From contig JAHCAK010000006.1 in NCBI GenBank assembly GCA_019634955.1, forward strand, positions 58,183 to 122,182: 64,000 bases of DNA. Reading direction: 5' to 3'. This DNA comes from Burkholderiales bacterium (GTDB taxonomy: Bacteria; Pseudomonadota; Gammaproteobacteria; Burkholderiales; Usitatibacteraceae). The translations under genes and the position numbers were made by a program. The notes beneath the pieces were generated by a model. The model was not told the DNA's origin. It did no database searches and saw only the letters and a list, made by a program, of their open reading frames with translations. Below, one piece after another: positions 18,829-25,465 of this stretch (positions within the stretch are counted from its first letter, which is position 1; every line of letters begins with the position of its first letter).

Positions 18829-19155
18829 ATGCGGTCCGTCGTATTCCTCGAAACGCCCGTTTTCACGCGGCGGATTCGCGAGCTCGCCGACGACGGGGAC
18901 TACAGGCGGCTCCAGGTCCGGCTCCTCCTGGATCCCGAGGCAGGAGACCTCATCGCCGGGAGCGGCGGGCTCAGGAAAGTGCGGATGGCCGTTCGCGGGC
19001 GCGGCAAGCGCGGAGGAGCGCGCATCATCTACTACTGGATCGGATCCCGGTCGCTGATCTACCTGCTCCTCGCCTACGCCGAGAACGAGCAGCGTGACTT
19101 GGGCGAAGGGCAGCTGAAGACGCTTCGCGCGCTCGTGAGACAGGAGTTGGGCTGA
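18829..19155 (+). CDS. higB: HigB2-type RelE/ParE-superfamily toxin
   Basis: A 108-residue toxin candidate resembling Vibrio HigB2 ribosome-dependent mRNA interferase. It has VFLETPVFTRRIREL at the N-terminus, the LQVRLLLDPEAGDLI block, the GGLRKVRMAVRGRGKRGGAR basic core and IIYYW. Family members cleave mRNA in the ribosomal A site. The ATG at MRSVVF lies just after the palindromic operator; a start 11 codons upstream would lie within the operator. The antitoxin start overlaps its stop (TGATG), the reversed toxin-first order typical of higBA. Confidence 0.85.
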   Translation: MRSVVFLETPVFTRRIRELADDGDYRRLQVRLLLDPEAGDLIAGSGGLRKVRMAVRGRGKRGGARIIYYWIGSRSLIYLLLAYAENEQRDLGEGQLKTLRALVRQELG

Positions 19156-19454
19156 TGGATCCCAGGCTTTTCAAGGAACTGGCGCGGAGCATCCGGCAGG
19201 CGGGTGCCATTTCGCGGGGCGAAAAGAAGGCCTCCCGCCGCGCCGAGCTGACCCCTTCCCGCATCCAGTCGGTGCGGGAGCGGTCCGGGCTGTCGCAGGC
19301 GCAGTTCGCGCGCCTGCTCAACGTGAGCGTGCGGACGCTCCAGAACTGGGAGCAGGCCCGGCGCGAGCCCACGGGGCCGGCAAAGGCCCTCCTGCGGATC
19401 GTGGAGAAGGAACCCGCGGCGGCGCTGCGCGCGCTGCAGGCGGATCGCGCCTGA
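19155..19454 (+). CDS. higA: HigA2-type helix-turn-helix antitoxin
   Basis: A 99-residue Xre-family antitoxin. The N-terminal tail (1-30) is basic and probably binds the toxin. The helix-turn-helix spans about 36-85 with SVRERSGLSQAQFARLLNVS and VRTLQNWEQARREPTGPA. It should neutralise HigB and repress the operon through the palindrome upstream of higB. Its start overlaps the toxin stop by one base. The match to Vibrio HigA2 in layout and motif supports the pairing. Confidence 0.88.
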   Translation: MDPRLFKELARSIRQAGAISRGEKKASRRAELTPSRIQSVRERSGLSQAQFARLLNVSVRTLQNWEQARREPTGPAKALLRIVEKEPAAALRALQADRA

Positions 19455-19619
19455 CGATCGCGGGGTGCGTCAACGGGACGACGCGGCCGCCCGTTCTACC
19501 AGCAACACCCATCCAGGGCGACGCCGCCCGCATCGCCGAGGCCGCCGGCCACGAAGCGACCCATGCCGCGTTCGAGTCGCGGCTTTCGGCCAATCACCCG
19601 GGTAGCACACGTCGTGTCC
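19455..19619 (+). other. Cassette tail between higA and the comM repeat, no clear gene
   Basis: About 165 nt lie between the antitoxin stop and the second repeat copy. One frame is open and protein-like in composition (GDAARIAEAAGHEATHAAF) but has no start codon, so it could be a gene fragment carried in with the cassette. Nothing firmer can be said. Confidence 0.35.
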
Positions 19620-19656
19620 GCGCCCGGGCAGGGGGTTTCGCGTGTCGCTCGCCGTC
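19620..19656 (+). repeat. 37-bp direct repeat, copy 2 (functional comM start)
   Basis: Identical to 18733-18769. It contains CAGGGGG as ribosome binding site and the comM GTG at 19642, so this is the copy in use. Together the copies bracket the 850-nt toxin-antitoxin cassette. Confidence 0.9.
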
Positions 19657-21141
19657 GTCCTCACCCGCGGCCTCGCGGGAATGCACTCTCCGCTCGTGCG
19701 CGTGGAAGTCCACGTGGGCGGGGGGCTGCCCTGCTTCCACGTCGTGGGCCTCCCCGAGACGGTGGTGAAGGAGGCGCGCGACCGCGTGCGCGCCGCGCTC
19801 TCCAACGCCCGCTTCGAGTTCCCCGACGGCCGCGTGATCGTGAACCTCGCGCCCGCGGACCTCCCCAAGGAAAGCGGCCGCTTCGACCTCCCCATCGCGC
19901 TGGGGATCCTCGCGGCCACGCGGCAGGTGCCGGCGAAGGCGCTGCACGGGCTCGAGTTCGCGGGCGAGCTGGCGCTCTCCGGCGAGCTGGGCCCCATCCG
20001 CGGCGCGCTGGCGATGAGCCTCGCCGTGCACCGGGACGGCCGCGCGTTCGTGCTGCCCGAGGCTTCGGCGAAGGAGGCGGCGCTGGTGCCCGGCGCGGTC
20101 GTGCACCCGGCGAGGACGCTGCTGCAGGTGTGCGCGCACCTCGCCGGGACGGAGCGGCTCGATCGCGTGGAGGGTGTCGCGCGCGCGCACGAGGCCGCGT
20201 GGCCCGACCTCGCGGAGGTGCGCGGGCAGGCGCAGGCGCGGCGGGCGCTGGAGATCGCCGCAGCCGGCGGGCACTCGATCCTCCTCACGGGCCCGCCCGG
20301 CACCGGCAAGACCATGCTCGCGCAGCGCTTTCCCGGGATCCTCCCGCCCATGTCGCAGGAGGAGGCGCTGGAATCCGCCGCGCTGCAGAGCCTCACCGCG
20401 CGCGGCTTCTCGGCGGAGCGATTCGGCGTGCGCGTGTGGCGCGCGCCCCACCACACCGCTTCGGCCGTGGCGCTGGTGGGCGGCGGCTCGCCCCCGCGCC
20501 CTGGCGAGATCTCGCTCGCGCACCACGGCGTGCTCTTCCTCGACGAGCTGCCGGAATTCAACCGCTACGTGCTCGAGGTGCTGCGCGAGCCGCTGGAGAG
20601 CGGGCGCATCACGATCTCGCGCGCGGCGCGGCAGGCGGATTTCCCGGCGCGCTTCCAGCTCGTCGCGGCGATGAATCCCTGCCCCTGCGGCTACCTCGGC
20701 CACCACTCCGGCCGCTGCGCCTGCTCGCCCGACCGCATCGCGGGCTACCGCCGCCGGATTTCCGGCCCGCTGCTGGACCGCATCGACCTGCACGTGGAGG
20801 TGCCGGCGCTGCGCGAAAGCGACCTCGCGGAGGCGCCGGCGGGCGAGCCCTCGGCCGCGGTCCGCGGGCGCGTGACGGCGGCCCGGGAGTCGCAGCTCGC
20901 GCGGCAGGGCCGGCCCAACGCGCTGCTTTCGGGCGGGGAGGTGGAGCACTGGTGCGCTCCCGACGCGGCGGCGCAGAAGCTCCTTCGCGAGGCGATGTCG
21001 CGGCTGGGGCTCTCGGCGCGCTCCTTCCACCGCGTGCTCAAGGTGGCGCGCACGATCGCGGATCTCGCCGGGCGGCCGGGCGTGGGCGCGGCGGAAGTGG
21101 CGGAAGCGATCGCGTACCGGCACGCGGAGGGCGTTCGATGA
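19642..21141 (+). CDS. comM: YifB/ComM Mg-chelatase-like AAA+ ATPase
   Basis: A 499-residue hexameric helicase. An N-terminal Lon-protease-like fold (1-170, GLPCFHVVGLPETVVKEARDR) leads to an AAA+ core with Walker A GPPGTGKT (about 217-224), Walker B LFLDELPEF and a CPCG zinc-like patch, then a Mg-chelatase C-terminal domain. ComM drives branch migration during natural transformation. The GTG start has a CAGGGGG ribosome binding site inside the duplicated 37-bp repeat. The gene is intact, unlike comM genes interrupted by resistance islands in some genera, but has toxin-antitoxin pairs on both sides. Confidence 0.95.
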   Translation: MSLAVVLTRGLAGMHSPLVRVEVHVGGGLPCFHVVGLPETVVKEARDRVRAALSNARFEFPDGRVIVNLAPADLPKESGRFDLPIALGILAATRQVPAKALHGLEFAGELALSGELGPIRGALAMSLAVHRDGRAFVLPEASAKEAALVPGAVVHPARTLLQVCAHLAGTERLDRVEGVARAHEAAWPDLAEVRGQAQARRALEIAAAGGHSILLTGPPGTGKTMLAQRFPGILPPMSQEEALESAALQSLTARGFSAERFGVRVWRAPHHTASAVALVGGGSPPRPGEISLAHHGVLFLDELPEFNRYVLEVLREPLESGRITISRAARQADFPARFQLVAAMNPCPCGYLGHHSGRCACSPDRIAGYRRRISGPLLDRIDLHVEVPALRESDLAEAPAGEPSAAVRGRVTAARESQLARQGRPNALLSGGEVEHWCAPDAAAQKLLREAMSRLGLSARSFHRVLKVARTIADLAGRPGVGAAEVAEAIAYRHAEGVR

Positions 21142-21168
21142 CGGCAGGCTGGCCGGGTGTTGGAGTGA

Positions 21169-21198
21169 TTGACAACGCCGCGCCGCCGTTGGTATCTT
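21169..21198 (+). promoter_or_regulatory. Strong sigma-70 promoter of the TumE/TumA-like pair
   Basis: TTGACA and TATCTT are separated by 18 bases. The -10 ends only 7 nt before the ATG, so the transcript would be leaderless or nearly so. A 7-bp inverted repeat (GTTGGAG/CTCCAAC) brackets the promoter and could be an operator. Confidence 0.65.
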
Positions 21199-21205
21199 CT
21201 CCAAC

Positions 21206-21502
21206 ATGAAAGCGGACGCGCTCATCAGGCGCCGGGTCGTCGTCGCGACGGACGCTTTCGTCGAGGCGGTCGTCTGGCGCCTGCCAGTGCCGCTCGCGCC
21301 CTCCACGCATCGGTTCAAGTACCGGCTCGCCTACGTCGTGAAGGGGGAATGCGTGGTGCTGTACGACAACGAGCGCGGGAAGGGCGATCACCGGCATTTC
21401 CGCGGGCGCGAGGCCCCGTACCGGTTCATCTCGCCGGAAAGGCTGGTCGCCGATTTCGATTCGGACAGGGAAAGGTGGAACCGTGAGAACCGTCGTTCTT
21501 GA
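21206..21502 (+). CDS. TumE-like (DUF6516) putative toxin
   Basis: A 98-residue protein resembling the TumE/DUF6516 toxin family. Features are AVVWRLPVPLAPSTHRFKYR, the strand VKGECVVLYDNERGKGDHRH and EAPYRFISPERLVADF. The family is annotated as a toxin from its genetic pairing with a helix-turn-helix partner; the target is not known to me. The partner's GTG start lies 20 nt inside its 3' end, so the two are translationally coupled. A consensus-like promoter just upstream would give an almost leaderless transcript. Confidence 0.68.
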   Translation: MKADALIRRRVVVATDAFVEAVVWRLPVPLAPSTHRFKYRLAYVVKGECVVLYDNERGKGDHRHFRGREAPYRFISPERLVADFDSDRERWNRENRRS

Positions 21503-21830
21503 GGTGCAATCCGTCCGTGATTCCCTTCGCGAGGCGGCCCGGGCGATGAAATCCGGCCGCGGCGAACGCGAGGCGCGCATCGGGTTCGCGTCGCCGGAAC
21601 TTCTCTGGAGGGTTCTCACTGCCAAGCGCTGGGAACTGCTGAAGGCCATGACGGGCGCGGGCCCCCTGTCGATTCGCGAGGCGGCGCGCCGCGTCGGGCG
21701 CGACGTGAAGGCCGTCCACGGCGACATGAAGGCGCTGCTCGCGGCGGGCGTGGTCGTCCGCACGACGGATGGCGCAGTCGAATTCCCCTTCGATGCCGTG
21801 AAGGTCGAGTTCCTGCTGCGCGCCGCCTAG
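21483..21830 (+). CDS. TumA-like helix-turn-helix putative antitoxin
   Basis: A 115-residue DNA-binding protein. The N-terminal 40 residues likely contact the partner. A winged helix follows with LLWRVLTAKRWELLKAMT, the recognition helix IREAARRVGRDVKAVHGD and the wing VVVRTTDGAVEFPFDAV. It resembles the MarR/HVO_A0114-like regulators encoded with DUF6516 proteins. It probably represses the pair's promoter. The GTG start overlaps the upstream gene by 20 nt. Toxin-first order here mirrors the HigBA2 module on the other side of comM. Confidence 0.68.
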   Translation: MRTVVLEVQSVRDSLREAARAMKSGRGEREARIGFASPELLWRVLTAKRWELLKAMTGAGPLSIREAARRVGRDVKAVHGDMKALLAAGVVVRTTDGAVEFPFDAVKVEFLLRAA

Positions 21831-21886
21831 GCTGCGGCCGCCGGCCGAGCGAACTTCCCGTCCGTGCTGAACGGGTAATCGCGGAA
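21827..21886 (-). pseudogene. C-terminal remnant of a nitronate-monooxygenase-like gene
   Basis: On the minus strand this reads FRDYPFSTDGKFARPA and then a stop. The flavoprotein gene at 28011-29258 ends FRDYQFSTDGKIALPA. About 38 nt are closely similar, and upstream similarity vanishes. It overlaps the end of the TumA-like gene. A decayed 3' fragment left by duplication or recombination is the simplest reading. Confidence 0.5.
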
Positions 21887-22015
21887 TGGGCAAGTCCCTC
21901 GTCGCCGGCATCGTTCCGCTCAGGGACGCCGCCCGAGGGTAGGCATGCCCGGCGAGCGGCGAGGGCGAGACCGGCTCCGGCCCCGCCCCCTTCCACCGTT
22001 CCGGAAACGAATCCG

Positions 22016-23830
22016 CTACGGGGCGGTCCGGGACGCCGTGCCGCGGATCTTCACCTTCGTGCGCACGTTCGCCGCTTCCGACTCGCGCTCCATCTCCAGT
22101 TGCAGCGCGCCGCCGTCCTCCGGATGCGCGGAGGCCGCGAACTGGCCGGCGAGCGTGGCGTTGGTGCAACCCGAGGCAGAGACCGTTCCCGTGTAGATCC
22201 TCGCCACCGCGTCTGTGAGCGAGAGCGAGCCGGCGAACTGGCAGCCGAAACCCGTCCCGGAAAGCGCGCCGCTCGAGGCCACGGCGAACCGCAGCGTGGC
22301 CGTCTCCGACGACGTGGTCGTCGTGTCGCCGCCGTTGGCGCGGTTGCGGATCTCGATGGTGGCGGTGAAGTCGCCCTGGTAGCTGGCGGCGATGCCGGCC
22401 GGCGGCGTCGTGGGCGTGGTCGGCGTCGTGGGCGTGGTTGGCGTCGTGTCCGCGTTCGCGAGCCTGCCCTCGACCTTCGCCTTGGTGGTCACGCCCGCGG
22501 ATTCGGCTTCCCTCTCGAACTCCACCTCCAGGCCGCCGTCGTCGCGATGGACGCCCACTTCCGCATACGCGCCGTTGAACACGGGCTCGGTGCAGCCGCT
22601 CGCGGAAAGCGTCCCGGCGAACCGGCCCGCGACGCTCGTCGGGGAAAGCGCGCCCGACAGCGCACAGCCGAAGCCCGACCCGGTGAGCGCGCCGGTCGAG
22701 GTGATCGCCACGGCCAGCGGGCGGTTCGACGTCACGAGGATCGTCTCGACGCCTCCCTGCCTGCGCAACGCCGTCCAGCCGACCGTCCCGGCCCAGCTGC
22801 CCGCGACCCCGGTGACGGAGGCGGGTGTCGTCCCGGGGGTGTTCGTGGTGATCGCGCCGGCGGAAAGCATCGCCTCGACCGACGCTTCGTTCGCGCCGTC
22901 GCCACGCTTCATGTCCACGGCGAGCGTGCCGCTCGCATAGCGTTCGAGCCGGAAGCGGCCGTAGGCGCCGTTGAAGGCCGCGCTCTCGCAGCCGCTCGCG
23001 GAAAGCGTGCCGGTGAAGAGCGAGCGGAAGCCGTCGCCGCGCTGGACCTGGCCCGTGAACGAGCAGCCCTGGCCGCTGCCGCTCACGCGCCCGTCGGATG
23101 CGATCGCGAGCGAAAGCGGCGCGGAAATGCGCGTCTCGGCGGCGCCGGCCTCGGTCTTCCACCGGGCGGTGCCGGTCCAGTCGGCGGCAAGGGCGTCGAA
23201 GTTGGTGCTGGTCGGCGGCAGGTTGGCGTTGGTGCCGCCCGACTTGGTGCGCGCGCAGAAGGCCACGCCCTCGCCCACCCAGGCCCGGTCGAGCATGAGG
23301 GCGCGCAGCTCCGAGTCGTCGACGAAGCGGTGGTTCGCGCCTTCGCCCGACGCGAAGCCGTTGTTGTAGACGCGCGAGATGGCCGCCGTGCCCGCCGGGC
23401 AGGAGTCGCCCGCCGGGGATTCGATGCGGAAGGCGACGCCTTCGTATTGCCAGCCGACGATCGCGGCGCCCGTGGACAGCGCGGCGCGGCGCTCCTCCGC
23501 CTCGAGGCTCTTCAGGTATTCGCACTCCCCGGCATTGGCCGTGTAGAAGTGCGAGTTCGCGCCGCGCGAGTAGAAGCGGCATACGGCGGAGGCATTCGCG
23601 GGCGCGCCGGCGGGGTCGAGCCAGGCCTGGAAGGAGCGGCCCGTGCGAACCCACCCCTCCCCAGCCGCGCCGTCGTCGATCATCCGCGCCTCGGCGGCCG
23701 TGGCGGTGATGAAGTAGTGGTTGAGGGACCGGTTGTAGTACTCCACGGCCTCCGTTTCCGGCTCCGCGGACTGCGCGGTGGCGGAAAGGACGGTCAACAC
23801 GGCAAGGGTCAGCATCTGCGGCTTGTTCAT
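22016..23830 (-). CDS. Secreted DUF5648-containing protein with three beta-rich repeats
   Basis: A 604-residue exported protein. The signal peptide (1-22) precedes a DUF5648-like domain (about 27-200) with YYNRSLNHYFITATAAEA and FYSRGANSHFYTANAGECEYL. Three roughly 100-residue repeats follow, each with a GTLSASGC or GTVSASGC turn and a conserved Cys pair. A DTTPTTPTTPTTP linker precedes the last repeat. The function is unknown; repeats and Cys suggest a rigid surface or extracellular protein. A sigma-54 promoter lies just upstream, and a sigma-54 activator is encoded divergently next door, so the pair probably controls it. Confidence 0.75.
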   Translation of the reverse strand: MNKPQMLTLAVLTVLSATAQSAEPETEAVEYYNRSLNHYFITATAAEARMIDDGAAGEGWVRTGRSFQAWLDPAGAPANASAVCRFYSRGANSHFYTANAGECEYLKSLEAEERRAALSTGAAIVGWQYEGVAFRIESPAGDSCPAGTAAISRVYNNGFASGEGANHRFVDDSELRALMLDRAWVGEGVAFCARTKSGGTNANLPPTSTNFDALAADWTGTARWKTEAGAAETRISAPLSLAIASDGRVSGSGQGCSFTGQVQRGDGFRSLFTGTLSASGCESAAFNGAYGRFRLERYASGTLAVDMKRGDGANEASVEAMLSAGAITTNTPGTTPASVTGVAGSWAGTVGWTALRRQGGVETILVTSNRPLAVAITSTGALTGSGFGCALSGALSPTSVAGRFAGTLSASGCTEPVFNGAYAEVGVHRDDGGLEVEFEREAESAGVTTKAKVEGRLANADTTPTTPTTPTTPTTPPAGIAASYQGDFTATIEIRNRANGGDTTTTSSETATLRFAVASSGALSGTGFGCQFAGSLSLTDAVARIYTGTVSASGCTNATLAGQFAASAHPEDGGALQLEMERESEAANVRTKVKIRGTASRTAP

Positions 23831-23876
23831 GAGGTGCTCCAGTAAGCGAATGAGCGGAGGGTCGCACCCTCTTGAC

Positions 23877-23892
23877 TGCACGCGCCGTGCCA
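23877..23892 (-). promoter_or_regulatory. Sigma-54 promoter of the DUF5648 secreted-protein gene
   Basis: The minus strand reads TGGCACGGCGCGTGCA, identical to TGGCACG-N4-TTGCA except for one T. Predicted transcription start near 23866 leaves a 35-nt leader to the ATG at 23830. Confidence 0.75.
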
Positions 23893-24032
23893 ACCGGAAA
23901 ATTCAGGCAAGCCATTGAAACAAAGAGAAAACATGTGAAGTGTGCGATGGGGCAAAAGCCCCGCTGTCTGCCGCGGGCGACAGGGCTGGGGGAGAAGCCC
24001 CAGGCGCCGTTCCCCCGTGCGGGCCTTCATGC

Positions 24033-24046
24033 TTGATGCCCATCAA
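24033..24046. promoter_or_regulatory. Perfect TTGAT-N4-ATCAA palindrome (FNR-type box or activator site)
   Basis: TTGATGCCCATCAA matches the FNR/ANR consensus exactly. It lies 27 nt before the sensor kinase ATG and about 174 nt upstream of the sigma-54 start site on the other strand. A twin occurs at 26984-26997. Confidence 0.65.
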
Positions 24047-24072
24047 CGGGCCGGATCCACCCGGGAGCAACG

Positions 24073-25458
24073 ATGCCGAAGGACCCTGCCATGACCCGAT
24101 CTCGGCCCCACCCTGCCGCCGGCCTCGTGGCGCCGGCGCCCTTCAACCTCACGCGCCGGTTCTCCATCGCCGCGCTGGTGACCGTCATCGCGGTGGCGAG
24201 CGCCCTGGGCTTCGTCCTGTCGCGGCTGCTGGGAGAGCAGCTCATGCACCGGGACGCGGTCGTCACGCAGGAGTTCGTGCAGAGCATCGCGAGGACGGAC
24301 GAGACGGCCCCCTACTTCGCTTCGGGCACCGACGCGCGCTCGGCGCCGCTGGAGGATTCGTTCAGGCACTTCGCGCTGATGCCGGACGTGCTGCGCGCGA
24401 ACGTGTATGGCCGCGACCGCGGGGTCATCTGGTCGAGCGACCGCAGCCTCGCCGGGCGCACATTCGGCCGCAACGACGAGCTCGACCGGGCGCTCGCCGG
24501 CGAGCTCGTCTACAAGAGCGGGATCGTGAGCAAGGAGGAGCACGTCGCCGCGGCCGTCCCTCTCTCCGGCGCCGGGGCGACGTACTTCGTCGAGATCTAC
24601 GCGCCCGTCCGCGACCCGGGCGGGCGCGTGGTGGGCGTCGTGGAGCTCTACAAGACGCCCCAGGCGCTGTTCCGCGCCATCCACGACGGGCAGCGCACCA
24701 TCGCCATCGTCTCGGCGGCCGGCGGCCTGCTGCTCTACGGCGTGCTGTTCGGCATCGTGCGCCGGGCGGACCGCATCATGCACGACCAGCAGCGCCGCCT
24801 GGTCGAGGGCGAACGGCTGGCCGTGGTGGGTGAAATGGCGGCCACTGTCGCGCACGCGATCCGCAACCCGCTCTCGTCGATCCGCACTTCCGTGGAGCTC
24901 GCGGTCGACCGGCACCCGGGCGATTTCGGCGAGCCCGCCGACGACATCGTGCGCGAGGTCGACAAGGTGGAGGAGTGGGTGCGGCAGATCCTCGCGTTCT
25001 CGCGGCCCGGCAGCATCGCCCGCGAGGCGCTCGATCCCAACGTCCTCGTGCGCAAGGCGCTCGCCGCCTGCGGGCGGCAGGCCGCGCGCCAGGGCGTCCG
25101 CGTCGAAGCCGACCTCGCCTCGCCCGCGCCCGGGGTCCGCGGGGACGCCACGCTCGTCGAGCACGTCCTCGTGAACCTCGTCACGAACGCGCTCGACGCG
25201 ATGCCCGCCGGCGGCACGCTGGCGGTGGCGACCCGGCGCGTCGAGTCCGGCTGCGAGCTGGTCGTGCGGGACAGCGGCCCCGGCATCCGTCGGGAGGACC
25301 TCGCGCGGGTGTTCGAGCCCTTCTTCACCACGAAGACGCGCGGAACGGGCCTGGGCCTCGCGCTCGCGCGCCGCAGCGTGGAGCACATGGGCGGCTCCCT
25401 GGACCTCGAGAACGCGCCGGGCACCGGCGCCATCGCGCGGCTTCGCCTCCCCGCCTGA
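24073..25458 (+). CDS. Membrane sensor histidine kinase of a sigma-54 two-component system
   Basis: A 461-residue kinase. Transmembrane helices at about 31-50 and 208-229 flank a periplasmic domain (about 52-206). The H box with His261 is in HAIRNPLSSI, followed by the N box (NLVTNALDAMPAGG), G1 (VVRDSGPGI), F (VFEPFFTTK) and G2 (GTGLGLALA). It resembles NtrB/ZraS-type kinases that pair with NtrC-family regulators. The signal is unknown. The start is preceded by GGGAGC; a second ATG 18 nt downstream is possible. The response regulator begins 7 nt after its stop. Confidence 0.88.
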   Translation: MPKDPAMTRSRPHPAAGLVAPAPFNLTRRFSIAALVTVIAVASALGFVLSRLLGEQLMHRDAVVTQEFVQSIARTDETAPYFASGTDARSAPLEDSFRHFALMPDVLRANVYGRDRGVIWSSDRSLAGRTFGRNDELDRALAGELVYKSGIVSKEEHVAAAVPLSGAGATYFVEIYAPVRDPGGRVVGVVELYKTPQALFRAIHDGQRTIAIVSAAGGLLLYGVLFGIVRRADRIMHDQQRRLVEGERLAVVGEMAATVAHAIRNPLSSIRTSVELAVDRHPGDFGEPADDIVREVDKVEEWVRQILAFSRPGSIAREALDPNVLVRKALAACGRQAARQGVRVEADLASPAPGVRGDATLVEHVLVNLVTNALDAMPAGGTLAVATRRVESGCELVVRDSGPGIRREDLARVFEPFFTTKTRGTGLGLALARRSVEHMGGSLDLENAPGTGAIARLRLPA

Positions 25459-25465
25459 GAGCGCC

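Noticed and set aside
22391..22450. Short tandem repeats suggestive of a CRISPR-like array
   Set aside because: They are in-frame Thr-Pro-Thr codon repeats of the DUF5648 protein linker, without spacers.
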